From assembly GCA_041675805.1 (NCBI GenBank), contig JBAYTD010000025.1:1-25477 (forward strand): DNA of 25,477 nucleotides, given 5' to 3'. Each line of letters begins with the position of its first letter. Within the stretch, counting starts at the first letter, position 1. Position numbers and translations under genes: made by a program. The stretch comes from JANNWF01 sp041675805. GTDB lineage: Bacteria > Pseudomonadota > Gammaproteobacteria > Xanthomonadales > Xanthomonadaceae. The notes beneath the pieces were generated by a model. It was not told the origin of the DNA. It did no database searches and was given only the letters and a program-made list of their open reading frames with translations. Shown one piece after another: positions 7,285 through 14,735 of this stretch.

Positions 7285-8328
7285 TCATGCGGCGTCCGCC
7301 TTGCGCTTGCGCTGCTGAACCAGATCCAGCGCCACGTCGACGATCATGTCCTCCTGCCCGCCGACCATGCGCCGCTCGCCCAGTTCGATCAGGATCGAGC
7401 GCACATCGAGGCCATGATCGGCGGCGGCCTTCTCGGCGTGGCGCAGGAAACTGGAATAGACGCCGGCATAACCCAGGCTCAGCGTCTCGCGGTCGACCCG
7501 CACCGGGCGATCCTGCAGTGGCCGCACCAGATCCTCGGCGGCGTCCATCAATCTGAACAGGTCGCAGCCGTGATCCCAACCCATGCGCTCGGCGGCGGCG
7601 ATGAACACTTCCAGCGGCGCATTGCCGGCACCCGCACCCATGCCGGCCAGCGAGGCGTCGACGCGGGTCACGCCGTGCTCCACCGCGACGATGGAGTTGG
7701 CCACGCCCAGCGACAGGTTGTGATGGGCGTGGATGCCGATCCGGGTTTCCGGTTTCAGCGCCTCGCGCAGCGCGCGTACCCGCTCGCGCGCGCCGTCCAT
7801 GGTCAGCGCGCCGCCGGAGTCGGTCACGTAGACGCAGTACGCGCCGTAGCTCTCCATCTTCTTCGCCTGCTCGGCGAGCGCGGCGGGTTCGATCATGTGC
7901 GACATCATCAGGAAGCCGGCGACGTCGATGTCGAGCCGCCGCGCCTCCTCGATGTGCTGGCGCGCCACGTCGGCCTCGGTGCAATGCGTCGCCACGCGCA
8001 CCGAACGCACGCCGGCCGACACCGCTTCGCGCAGGTCGTGCACGGTGCCGATGCCCGGCAGCAGCAGGGTGGTGAGGATGGCCTGCGACACGCTCTCGCG
8101 CACCGCCTCGATCCATTCGAGATCGTCGTGGCGGCCGAAGCCGTAGTTGAAGCTGGAACCGGCTAGGCCGTCGCCGTGGGCAACCTCGATCGCGGCGACG
8201 CCGGCCGCGTCCAGCGCCCTGGCAATCGCGCGGACGTGGTCGACGCCGTACTGATGACGGATGGCGTGCATGCCGTCGCGCAGGGTCACGTCCTGGATGT
8301 ACAGCCGCTCATGGGGCACGAAGGACAT
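7285..8328 (-). CDS. dmpG: 4-hydroxy-2-oxovalerate aldolase
   Basis: 347 residues, normal for DmpG/BphI/MhpE. The N-terminal DVTLRDGMHAIRHQY carries the catalytic Arg17, Asp18 (metal) and His21. The remaining divalent-metal ligands are His200 and His202 in GIHAHHNLSLG. The C-terminal DmpG-like communication domain (about 275-340) is present, with ERRMVGGQEDMIVDVA. It cleaves 4-hydroxy-2-oxovalerate to pyruvate and acetaldehyde and channels acetaldehyde to the dehydrogenase encoded next to it. Its ATG overlaps the stop of the dehydrogenase gene by one base (TGATG), which supports stoichiometric co-expression of the known aldolase-dehydrogenase complex. The order hydratase, dehydrogenase, aldolase, decarboxylase, tautomerase copies dmpEFGHI. 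Confidence 0.96.
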   Translation of the reverse strand: MSFVPHERLYIQDVTLRDGMHAIRHQYGVDHVRAIARALDAAGVAAIEVAHGDGLAGSSFNYGFGRHDDLEWIEAVRESVSQAILTTLLLPGIGTVHDLREAVSAGVRSVRVATHCTEADVARQHIEEARRLDIDVAGFLMMSHMIEPAALAEQAKKMESYGAYCVYVTDSGGALTMDGARERVRALREALKPETRIGIHAHHNLSLGVANSIVAVEHGVTRVDASLAGMGAGAGNAPLEVFIAAAERMGWDHGCDLFRLMDAAEDLVRPLQDRPVRVDRETLSLGYAGVYSSFLRHAEKAAADHGLDVRSILIELGERRMVGGQEDMIVDVALDLVQQRKRKADAA

Positions 8329-9269
8329 CACGCCACCTCCTGCTGTCGCGACAGTTCCACCATGCGCTCGGCTGCGGCCAGCGCCGCCGAGGTCATGATG
8401 TCGAGGTTGCCGGCGTAGGCCGGCAGGTAATGGCCGGCACCTTCCACTTCGAGGAACACGCTGACCTTCAGCCCGGCCTTCGCCGCCGGCTGGCGCAGGA
8501 TCGCGGCGCAGGCGGCGGCATCGAGCGCTTCGAACTGCACGTCCTGCTTCAGCCGGTAGCCGGGCACGTAGCCGGCGACGGCTGCGACCATGCGCTGGAT
8601 CGAGGCGCGGATCGCCGCCTCGTCGCCGCCTTCGGTCAGGCAATAGATGGTGTCGCGCATGATCAGCGGCGGCTCGGCCGGATTGAGCACGATGATCGCC
8701 TTGCCCCTCAAAGCGCCGCCGACCGATTCGATGGCGCGTGCCGTGGTTTCGGTGAATTCGTCGATGTTGGCGCGGGTGCCGGGGCCGGCGGATTTCGACG
8801 CGATGGAGGCGACGATCTCGGCATAGCGCACCGGCACCACGCGCGACACCGCCGCGACGACGGGAATCGTCGCCTGGCCGCCGCAGGTGACCATGTTGAG
8901 GTTGGGCGCATCGATGTGCGCATCGAGGTTGACCGCCGGCACCGCATAGGGGCCGAGCGCCGCCGGCGTCAGGTCGATCACGCGCTTGCCGTCGGCTTGC
9001 AGCGCTTCGGCGTGACGCGCATGTGCGGCGGCCGAGGTGGCGTCGAAAACGATGCCGATGTCGCGGTACAGCGGCATCGCGCGCAGGCCGTCGAGACCTT
9101 CGTGGGTGGCGGCGACGCCCATGCGCCTGGCCCGCGCCAGGCCGTCGGAATCCGGGTCCACACCGACCATCGCCGCCATCGCCAGCGGCCCGTTGCGGCG
9201 CAGCAGCTTGATCATCAGATCGGTGCCGATGTTGCCGGAACCGATGATTGCGACTTTCACCTTGTCCAT
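8328..9269 (-). CDS. dmpF: Acetaldehyde dehydrogenase (acylating)
   Basis: 313 residues, the usual size of DmpF/BphJ/MhpF. The Rossmann motif IIGSGNIGTDL lies at 8-18 and the catalytic cysteine is Cys129 in NMVTCGGQATIP. Other family signatures are FTETTARAIE, VLNPAEPPLIMRDTIYC and GAGHYLPAYAGNLDIMTSAA. It oxidises acetaldehyde with CoA and NAD+ to acetyl-CoA, in complex with the aldolase encoded directly downstream. The gene starts 3 nt after the hydratase stop and overlaps the aldolase start, so it is mid-operon. A GGAG lies just upstream of the ATG at 9269. Confidence 0.97.
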   Translation of the reverse strand: MDKVKVAIIGSGNIGTDLMIKLLRRNGPLAMAAMVGVDPDSDGLARARRMGVAATHEGLDGLRAMPLYRDIGIVFDATSAAAHARHAEALQADGKRVIDLTPAALGPYAVPAVNLDAHIDAPNLNMVTCGGQATIPVVAAVSRVVPVRYAEIVASIASKSAGPGTRANIDEFTETTARAIESVGGALRGKAIIVLNPAEPPLIMRDTIYCLTEGGDEAAIRASIQRMVAAVAGYVPGYRLKQDVQFEALDAAACAAILRQPAAKAGLKVSVFLEVEGAGHYLPAYAGNLDIMTSAALAAAERMVELSRQQEVA

Positions 9270-9272
9270 CGC

Positions 9273-10088
9273 CTACTCCTCCGAAAACACGGCCGATACG
9301 CAGCCGAGGCCGGCGATGCGCGCTTCGAACACGTCGCCGGCCTGCACCGGCACCATCGGCCCGAGTGCGCCGGACAGCACCACGTCGCCGGCGCGCAGCG
9401 GACGGCCCACTCGCGCCACCGTGCGCGCCAGCCAGACCACCGCGTTGAGCGGATTGCCGAGGCAGGCCGCGCCGCAGCCGACCGAGACCGGCTCGCCGCG
9501 CAGCTCCAGCGACATGCCGCACAGCGCCAGTTCCAGGCCGTCGAGCTTCTTCGGCGAACCGCCGAGCACGTACAGCGCCGAGGAGGCGTTGTCGGCGATG
9601 GTGTCGAGGATGCCGATCTTCCAGTCGCGCACCCGGCTGTCGACGATCTCGATGGCCGGCAGCGCGTAGCCGATGGCGTTCAGCACATGGCCCAGCGCAG
9701 GGCGCTCGGCGTCGAGGTCGCGTTCCATGACGAAGGCGATCTCGGCCTCGACCTTGGGCTGGATCAGCCGCGACAGCGGCACTTCCTGGCCGTCGCCGTA
9801 TTCCATGTCGTCGAACAGCATGCCGAAGTCGGGCTGGTCGACGCCCAGTTGCTGCTGCACCGCGGCCGAGGTCAGGCCGATCTTGCGGCCGACGATGCGC
9901 CGCCCGGACGCCAGCGCCTGTTCGGTCAGCAGGTGCTGCACCGCGTAGGCGGCGTCGATGCCGTGTGCTTCGAGCGCCGGCCTGACCGGATCGCAGGCCG
10001 TCCGCGTGCGTGCCGCCGCGCCGAGCAGGCGCGCGGATTCGCGTACCCCGGCCTCGCCCAGCAGCGCCTCAAAGCTTGATGCAGACAT
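9273..10088 (-). CDS. dmpE: 2-oxopent-4-enoate hydratase (2-hydroxypenta-2,4-dienoate hydratase)
   Basis: 271 residues of the fumarylacetoacetase-like fold. The metal triad is Glu114 and Glu116 (KVEAEIAF) plus Glu147 (AIEIVDSR). GRKIGLTS (67-74) and DWKIGILDTIADNASS match DmpE/MhpD/BphH hydratases. It hydrates 2-hydroxypenta-2,4-dienoate to 4-hydroxy-2-oxovalerate and, in known systems, partners the 4-oxalocrotonate decarboxylase. The frame opens further upstream (to 10157), but the ATG at 10088 has GGAG with a 7-nt spacer and begins where family similarity begins. The gene then overlaps the end of the upstream dehydrogenase gene by 20 nt, indicating translational coupling. Confidence 0.94.
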   Translation of the reverse strand: MSASSFEALLGEAGVRESARLLGAAARTRTACDPVRPALEAHGIDAAYAVQHLLTEQALASGRRIVGRKIGLTSAAVQQQLGVDQPDFGMLFDDMEYGDGQEVPLSRLIQPKVEAEIAFVMERDLDAERPALGHVLNAIGYALPAIEIVDSRVRDWKIGILDTIADNASSALYVLGGSPKKLDGLELALCGMSLELRGEPVSVGCGAACLGNPLNAVVWLARTVARVGRPLRAGDVVLSGALGPMVPVQAGDVFEARIAGLGCVSAVFSEE

Positions 10089-11559
10089 TGCGCAGCTCCG
10101 TGTAGAACTCCAGTCCGTGCACGCCGCCCTCGCGGCCGATGCCGGACTGCTTGGCACCCCCGAAGGCAGTGCGCAGGTCGCGCAGGAACCAGCAGTTGAC
10201 CCAGGCGATGCCGACCTCGATGGCGGCGGCGACGCGGTGGGCGCGGGTCAGATCCTGAGTCCAGATCGTGGTCGCCAGGCCATACGGACTGTCGTTGGCG
10301 CGCTCGATGGCTTCCTCCTCGCGGTCGAAGGGTGCCAGATGACAGCACGGGCCGAAAATTTCCTCGCGGATCACTGCGGAATCCTCGGCCAGCCCGGTCC
10401 AGATGGTCGGCTGCACCCAGCTTCCGCCGGCCAGTTCGGCGGGCAGCTCGGGCACGCCGCCGCCGCTGACCACGGTGGCCCCGTCGGTGCGGGCGCGCTC
10501 GTAGTAGGCCAGCACCTTGCGCCGGTGTTCCTCGCTGATCAGCGGGCCGAAACTGGTCGATTCGTCGTTCGGATCGCCCGGCCGCAGCGCCTCGGCGGAT
10601 GCCTTCAGGCGGCGCAGGAACTCGTCGAAGATCGGTCGCTCGACATAGACGCGCTCGGTGCCCAGGCAGACCTGGCCGCTGTTGAGGAAGGCCGAGCGGG
10701 TGATGCCGGCGACGGCGGCGTCGAGGTCGCAATCGGCAAACACGATGCCGGCGTTCTTGCCGCCCAGTTCGAACGACACCGGCCGCACGCCGACCGCAGC
10801 GGCCTTCATGATCGCCTCGCCGGTGCGCGTCTCGCCGGTAAAGGTGATCGCATCGACGCCGGGGTGCTCGGTCAGATACTGGCCGGCGCTGTCCGGGCCG
10901 AAGCCGTGGACCACGTTGAACACGCCATCGGGCACGCCGGCATCGCGCATCACCTCGCCGAGCAGGGCGGTGGTCGATGGCGTTTCCTCCGAGGGCTTCA
11001 CCACCACGGTGTTGCCGAAGGCCAGCGCCGGGGCGATCTTCCAGGTCATCAGCAGCAGCGGCAGGTTCCACGGGCAGATCACCGCGATCACGCCGCGCGG
11101 CGTGCGCAGGCCGTAGTTCAGCGCCAGCCGGCCGTCCGGGGTCGGCGAGCGGAAGGTTTCGGTGGCGGCGTTGGCGATCTGATCGGCGAATATGTCGAAA
11201 TTCGCCGCGCCGCGCGGGATGTCGAGATGGCTGGCGAGCGCCTGCGGTTTGCCGGTGTCGCCGATCTCGGCGGCGAGGAATTCGTCGAAGCGGTCACGGA
11301 TGCCCTGCGCCAGCTTGCGCAGGATGGTGGCGCGCTGCGCATCGGTGAAGGTCGACCATGGCCCCTTCAAGGCCCGTCGTGCCGCCTGCACCGCTTGGTC
11401 GACGATCTCCGCGTCGGCCTCGTGAACATGGCCGCGGACGCGCCCGCTGGCCGGGTCGCGGTTCTCGAACAGCGGTCGCGAGGAGGCGACGGCGCGGCCG
11501 TCGATGAAATGGCTGATCACCGGGAGCGGGTTGGCGCTTGCTGCGGCTTGCGGGGTCAT
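10069..11559 (-). CDS. 2-hydroxymuconate / 2-aminomuconate semialdehyde dehydrogenase
   Basis: 496 residues, an NAD-dependent aldehyde dehydrogenase of the DmpC/NbaE group. Visible residues are Asn165 in CPWNLPLLL, Lys188 in VVVKPSE, general base Glu264 in FELGGKNAGIVF and nucleophile Cys298 in NSGQVCLGTE. Arg116 in IPRGAANF sits where 2-aminomuconate semialdehyde dehydrogenases bind the substrate carboxylate. It oxidises the ring-cleavage semialdehyde to 2-hydroxymuconate (or 2-aminomuconate). The tautomerase downstream and the lack of a recognisable aminomuconate deaminase favour the hydroxy form. The frame opens up to 11700, but the ATG at 11559 starts the conserved region; the ribosome binding site is weak. 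First gene of the catabolic operon. Confidence 0.88.
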   Translation of the reverse strand: MTPQAAASANPLPVISHFIDGRAVASSRPLFENRDPASGRVRGHVHEADAEIVDQAVQAARRALKGPWSTFTDAQRATILRKLAQGIRDRFDEFLAAEIGDTGKPQALASHLDIPRGAANFDIFADQIANAATETFRSPTPDGRLALNYGLRTPRGVIAVICPWNLPLLLMTWKIAPALAFGNTVVVKPSEETPSTTALLGEVMRDAGVPDGVFNVVHGFGPDSAGQYLTEHPGVDAITFTGETRTGEAIMKAAAVGVRPVSFELGGKNAGIVFADCDLDAAVAGITRSAFLNSGQVCLGTERVYVERPIFDEFLRRLKASAEALRPGDPNDESTSFGPLISEEHRRKVLAYYERARTDGATVVSGGGVPELPAELAGGSWVQPTIWTGLAEDSAVIREEIFGPCCHLAPFDREEEAIERANDSPYGLATTIWTQDLTRAHRVAAAIEVGIAWVNCWFLRDLRTAFGGAKQSGIGREGGVHGLEFYTELRNVCIKL

Positions 11560-11626
11560 GGGCGTTCCAGGGCGGCAGGTTGGGCGATTGTCCGGCAGAG
11601 CGCCGCTGCGCGCAGGACATGCCGGC

Positions 11627-11655
11627 AATCTGAAGAAAAAGTCGAAATTAGTCAA
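11627..11655 (-). promoter_or_regulatory. Candidate promoter of the meta-cleavage operon
   Basis: On the reverse strand TTGACT (11655-11650) is followed by a 17-nt spacer and CAGATT (11632-11627). The -35 matches the consensus at five of six bases; the -10 is poor (three of six). The spacer begins with the A/T-rich operator-like sequence AATTTCGA. This would place transcription start about 60 nt upstream of the dehydrogenase ATG at 11559. Read by eye only. Confidence 0.45.
11642..11650. promoter_or_regulatory. Operator-like site 1 (TCGAAATTA)
   Basis: TCGAAATTA, extended as GTCGAAATTAGTC, lies in the A/T-rich centre of the divergent promoter region and inside the spacer of the minus-strand promoter. 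A second exact copy of the ten-base core TCGAAATTAG starts 64 bp away (about six helical turns). The same motif, or a close variant, recurs at the GntR gene and TonB-receptor promoters. A repressor bound here would block the meta-cleavage operon. The binding protein is inferred to be the GntR/FCD regulator. Confidence 0.5.
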
Positions 11656-11705
11656 ATCCTTTGGCCGGATTGTCGGGTCGGAGTGGCCAAATCCCGGCAA
11701 AAATA

Positions 11706-11715
11706 TCGAAATTAG
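11706..11715. promoter_or_regulatory. Operator-like site 2 (TCGAAATTAG)
   Basis: Exact repeat of the site at 11642, ending 2 nt before the -35 box of the plus-strand promoter at 11718. With its flank (AAAATATCGAAATTAGG, then CTTGACA) it aligns to the region upstream of the TonB-receptor gene (AAAATTTCGTAATTT, then CTTGACA). Confidence 0.5.
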
Positions 11716-11717
11716 GC

Positions 11718-11746
11718 TTGACAGCCCACAGGCAATCTGGTCTCAT
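11718..11746 (+). promoter_or_regulatory. Candidate promoter of the amidohydrolase/ring-cleavage operon
   Basis: A perfect -35 TTGACA at 11718-11723, a 17-nt spacer and TCTCAT at 11741-11746. The -10 is weak, which suits a regulated promoter. The segment around the -10 (AATCTGGTCTCATC) closely resembles that of the receptor promoter (AGTCTGGTCATATC). The predicted start would be about 25 nt before the ATG at 11779. Confidence 0.55.
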
Positions 11747-11778
11747 CACAGCCTCCCTCACTCTGTCCGCAGGCCGTC

Positions 11779-12939
11779 ATGTCGACACCCGGTTCCCTCG
11801 CACCGATCCGCGCCCTGTCCGCCGAGATGACCGCCTGGCGGCGGCAGATTCATGCCTGGCCGGAACTGGGCTTCGAGGAGGTGCGCACCAGCGCCCTGGT
11901 CGCCGAGGTGCTGGCTTCGCTGGGCCTGGAGGTGCATGACGGACTGGGTGGCACCGGTGTGGTCGCCGTCATCGATAGCGGCAAGCCCGGCCCGCGCATC
12001 GGCCTGCGCGCCGACATGGACGCGCTGCCGATGCAGGAACAGAACGACGTTCCCTATCGCTCGCAGCGCGACGGCACCGCGCACACCTGCGGCCACGATG
12101 GCCACACCGCGGCGCTGCTCGGCTGCGCCAAGTACCTGGTCGCCCATCCGCCGGCCAGCGGCAGTGTCGCGCTGATCTTCCAGCCGGCCGAGGAAGGTGG
12201 TCGCGGGGCCATCAAGATGATCGCGGACGGCCTGTTCGAGCGCTGGCCTTGCGATGAGGTCTACGCCTTCCACAACATGCCCCTGCTCGGCTTCGGCCGG
12301 GCCAGCGTGCGGCCCGGCGCGACCCTGCAATCGCTGGCGGTGTTCGAGATCGCCATCGAAGGATTGGGCGGCCACGCCGCCGCGCCGCACAAGGCCAACG
12401 ATCCCTTGCAGGTGGCGGCGCGCCTGGCGGTGGAGATTTCCGCCATCGTCGGTCGCCACATCGATCCGATGGAAGCGGCGCTGATCAATGTCGGCCAGAT
12501 CAGCGCCGGCACCACGCACAACATCATTCCGTCCTCGGCCACGCTCAGCGGCACCATCCGCGCCCTGTCCACCACGGTGCACGAGGCGCTCGTCGACCGC
12601 CTGCGCCGGCTCTGCGAGGCGCAGGCCCTGCTCTCCGGCTGCGAGGTCAAGCTGACCATTCCGCATTCCTGTCCGCCCTGTGTCAACGGCGTCGAGCAGG
12701 CGCGGCTGGCGGCGCAGGCGCTGGAAGAAGTGCTGGGCGAGGGCATGGTCGAAACCGACCGCCGCGCCTATCCGTTTTCCGACGACTTTTCCTACATGCT
12801 GGAGCGCTGGCCGGGGGCCTACCTGTTCATCGGCCAGGACAGCGCCATGTGCCACCACCCGACCTTCAATTTCGACGACGAACTGCTGCCGGTGGCGGCC
12901 AGCGTGTTCGCCCGCATCGTCCGCCATCGGCTCGGCTGA
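11779..12939 (+). CDS. M20 family metallo-amidohydrolase (hippurate-hydrolase / N-acyl-amino-acid hydrolase type)
   Basis: 386 residues, typical of M20D amidohydrolases (HipO, IAA-amino-acid hydrolases, AbgA-like). Motifs in order: RADMDALPMQE (77-87), HTCGHDGHTA with ligands Cys104 and His106 (102-111), FQPAEEGGRGA with Glu138/Glu139, AFHN with His165, the dimerisation-domain GLGGHAAAPH (195-204), FSDDFSYM (333-340), and the last metal ligand His360 in CHHPTFNFDD. There is no signal peptide, so it is cytoplasmic. The family hydrolyses amide bonds between an acyl group (often aromatic) and an amino acid; one relative deaminates an aminobenzoate. As the first gene of the ring-cleavage operon it probably frees the aromatic acid from a conjugate. 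The substrate is not readable from sequence. The ATG follows AGG by 5 nt. Confidence 0.9.
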   Translation: MSTPGSLAPIRALSAEMTAWRRQIHAWPELGFEEVRTSALVAEVLASLGLEVHDGLGGTGVVAVIDSGKPGPRIGLRADMDALPMQEQNDVPYRSQRDGTAHTCGHDGHTAALLGCAKYLVAHPPASGSVALIFQPAEEGGRGAIKMIADGLFERWPCDEVYAFHNMPLLGFGRASVRPGATLQSLAVFEIAIEGLGGHAAAPHKANDPLQVAARLAVEISAIVGRHIDPMEAALINVGQISAGTTHNIIPSSATLSGTIRALSTTVHEALVDRLRRLCEAQALLSGCEVKLTIPHSCPPCVNGVEQARLAAQALEEVLGEGMVETDRRAYPFSDDFSYMLERWPGAYLFIGQDSAMCHHPTFNFDDELLPVAASVFARIVRHRLG

Positions 12940-12981
12940 CGCGGCCTTCGCGCCGGACCGGCAACCGCTTCGGAGAACCGC

Positions 12982-13881
12982 ATGAGCATCGCCATCGAAC
13001 AACTGCGTCACGTCCGCCTGGCCTGCCGCGTGCCGGAACAGGCCGCCGCCGAAGCGCAGCAGGCGCTGGGCCTGCGCGAAGCGTTTCGCCAGGACGGCGA
13101 GATCGCCCTGCGCAGCGACGCCCGCGCCTACACCCTGATCCTGGGCGACGCCGCCCAGGGCCGCTCGGCAATCGGCCTGGAAGTGCGCGATCACGCCGCG
13201 CTGGGCCGCGCCGCCGAGGCGCTGGCGGTGCGCGGCATCGCCGCCCGTTTCGACGATGCCCTGGCGACGCGCCGACAGGTCAAGGCGCTGCTCGCCTTCG
13301 CCACGCCCGGCGGTCTCGATGTCGAACTGGTCTGGCGACCGCAGCACAAGGGCTGGCGCTTCTTCCCCTCGCGCGACAGCGGCGTGACTGGCCTCGAAGC
13401 CGTCGCCATGCGCACGCCCAGCCTGGCCCAGGACGAGGCGCTGTGGACCGAACTGTTCGGTCTGTCGGTGCGCGACTGGGTCGGCGACGCCGCCTATCTC
13501 GGCTTCGATGCCGCCCACCATCGCCTCGCCCTGCATCCGTCCGCACAGGCCGGCGTGCTGGCGGTGGAGTACGCGGTGGAAAGCGTCGACAAACTGATGC
13601 AGCAGCATTACCTGCTGCGCGAACAGGGCGCGACCGCCTCGCACGGCCCCGGCCGGCGGCCGACCTCCGGCCAGGCGTTCCTGAGCTTTCCCGGCCCCGA
13701 TGGCGTGCATTTCAGCATGATCGCCGAAGGCCGCCGCATCGGTCCCGACGACCGCCCACGCCAGTTCCCGGCCGAGCCGTCGTCCTATTGCGCCTGGGGC
13801 AGCGACTGCGCCATCGCCGAGTTCCAGCCCGGCGCGGCCCTGCGTCCGCGTCCGGCGCTGCGCGAGGTCGGCAAGGCATGA
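12982..13881 (+). CDS. Catalytically dead VOC extradiol-dioxygenase homologue (pseudoenzyme subunit)
   Basis: 299 residues with two vicinal-oxygen-chelate domains (about 5-120 and 133-250). It aligns almost without gaps to the next gene product over residues 133-285: VTGLEAVAMRT against ITGFSHVGLCS, AAHHRLALHPS against VHHKIALFPS, and YCAWGSDCAIAEF against FCEWGAKPAIREF. At the positions of the paralogue's iron ligands it has Ala140, Ala194 and Ser245 in place of His140, His194 and Glu245. It should therefore not bind iron in the usual way. The histidine pair 179-180 remains. The intact frame and normal codon use argue against decay. A good GGAG site precedes the ATG, and the stop overlaps the next start (ATGA). 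I infer a structural or regulatory partner of the active dioxygenase. Confidence 0.82.
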   Translation: MSIAIEQLRHVRLACRVPEQAAAEAQQALGLREAFRQDGEIALRSDARAYTLILGDAAQGRSAIGLEVRDHAALGRAAEALAVRGIAARFDDALATRRQVKALLAFATPGGLDVELVWRPQHKGWRFFPSRDSGVTGLEAVAMRTPSLAQDEALWTELFGLSVRDWVGDAAYLGFDAAHHRLALHPSAQAGVLAVEYAVESVDKLMQQHYLLREQGATASHGPGRRPTSGQAFLSFPGPDGVHFSMIAEGRRIGPDDRPRQFPAEPSSYCAWGSDCAIAEFQPGAALRPRPALREVGKA

Positions 13882-14735
13882 TCGCCCTGCGCGATGTCTG
13901 CTACGTCCGCCTGGGGACGACCGACCTCGACGCCGCCCGCGACTACGCCACCACCATCCTCGGCCTGGAAGTGGCGGAGCGCAGCACGCGCGCGGTGTCG
14001 CTGCGCTCCGATCATCGCGCCCACACGCTCACCTACTTCGAGGGCGATCCCGCCGCGCACACGCTGGCCTTCGAGGTCGACCGCCGCGAGCAGCTTGACG
14101 AAGCCGCCGCCACGCTGGAACGCCTCGGCCATCGCGTTCGCCAGGGCAGCGCAGTCGATGCCGAGCAGCGCCGCGTGCGCGCCTTCATCGGCTTCGACGA
14201 TCCCACCGGCAACGCCATCGAACTGGCGTGGCGACCGGAAACGGGTGCCGGCCGCTATCGCGGCGCGCGCGATGCCGGCATCACCGGTTTCAGCCACGTC
14301 GGCCTGTGCAGCACCGATGTCGAGCGCGACGAGCGCTTCTGGACCACGGTCTGCAACGCCCGCGTCAGCGACCGCATCGGCGACGCGCCGCTGCTGCGCA
14401 TCGACCGCGTCCACCACAAAATCGCCCTGTTTCCCAGCGACCGCGCCGGCATCCAGCACATCAACCATCAGGTCGCCAGCGTCGACGACATCCAGCGCTC
14501 GCACAACCTGATCCGCGAGCACGGCATCGCAGTGGTGTTCGGCCCGGGCAAGCATCCGACCTCTTCCGCGCGTTTCCTGTATTTCGAAGGCCCGCACGGC
14601 ATGGTCTACGAGTATTCCTCCGGCGTCTGCGAGATCAGCGACGAACTGCTCTACCGCGAGCGCCAGTTCGAGTTCGGCCCCAAGGGTTTCTGCGAATGGG
14701 GTGCAAAACCGGCGATCCGGGAGTTCAACACATGA
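13878..14735 (+). CDS. Type I extradiol ring-cleavage dioxygenase (VOC family)
   Basis: 285 residues, two-domain VOC extradiol dioxygenase (N-domain about 3-120, catalytic C-domain about 133-250). The Fe(II) facial triad is complete: His140 in GFSHVGL, His194 in GIQHINHQV and Glu245 in MVYEYSSG. His179/His180 match the acid-base His pair of BphC-type enzymes. It inserts O2 next to one hydroxyl of a catechol-type ring, producing a semialdehyde. The substrate is not determined by sequence; the downstream class II aldolase-like gene suggests a carboxylated catechol, as in 2,3-dihydroxy-p-cumate cleavage (CmtC followed by CmtD). Its start and stop both overlap the neighbours by 4 nt (ATGA), so three genes are translationally coupled. 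No [2Fe-2S] XylT-type reactivation ferredoxin is encoded nearby. Confidence 0.9.
   Translation: MIALRDVCYVRLGTTDLDAARDYATTILGLEVAERSTRAVSLRSDHRAHTLTYFEGDPAAHTLAFEVDRREQLDEAAATLERLGHRVRQGSAVDAEQRRVRAFIGFDDPTGNAIELAWRPETGAGRYRGARDAGITGFSHVGLCSTDVERDERFWTTVCNARVSDRIGDAPLLRIDRVHHKIALFPSDRAGIQHINHQVASVDDIQRSHNLIREHGIAVVFGPGKHPTSSARFLYFEGPHGMVYEYSSGVCEISDELLYRERQFEFGPKGFCEWGAKPAIREFNT

Noticed and set aside
6147..11559. A complete dmp/xyl-type phenol or toluate catechol operon
   Set aside because: There is no phenol hydroxylase, no toluate dioxygenase, no XylT/DmpQ-type ferredoxin and no DmpD hydrolase. The ring-cleavage enzyme lies in the divergent operon with unusual partners, so only the lower pathway is shared.
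12982..13881. First VOC gene as an ordinary extradiol dioxygenase or a pseudogene
   Set aside because: All three iron ligands are absent, so a normal enzyme is unlikely. The intact frame, good ribosome binding site, ATGA coupling and conserved flanking motifs argue against a decaying gene.
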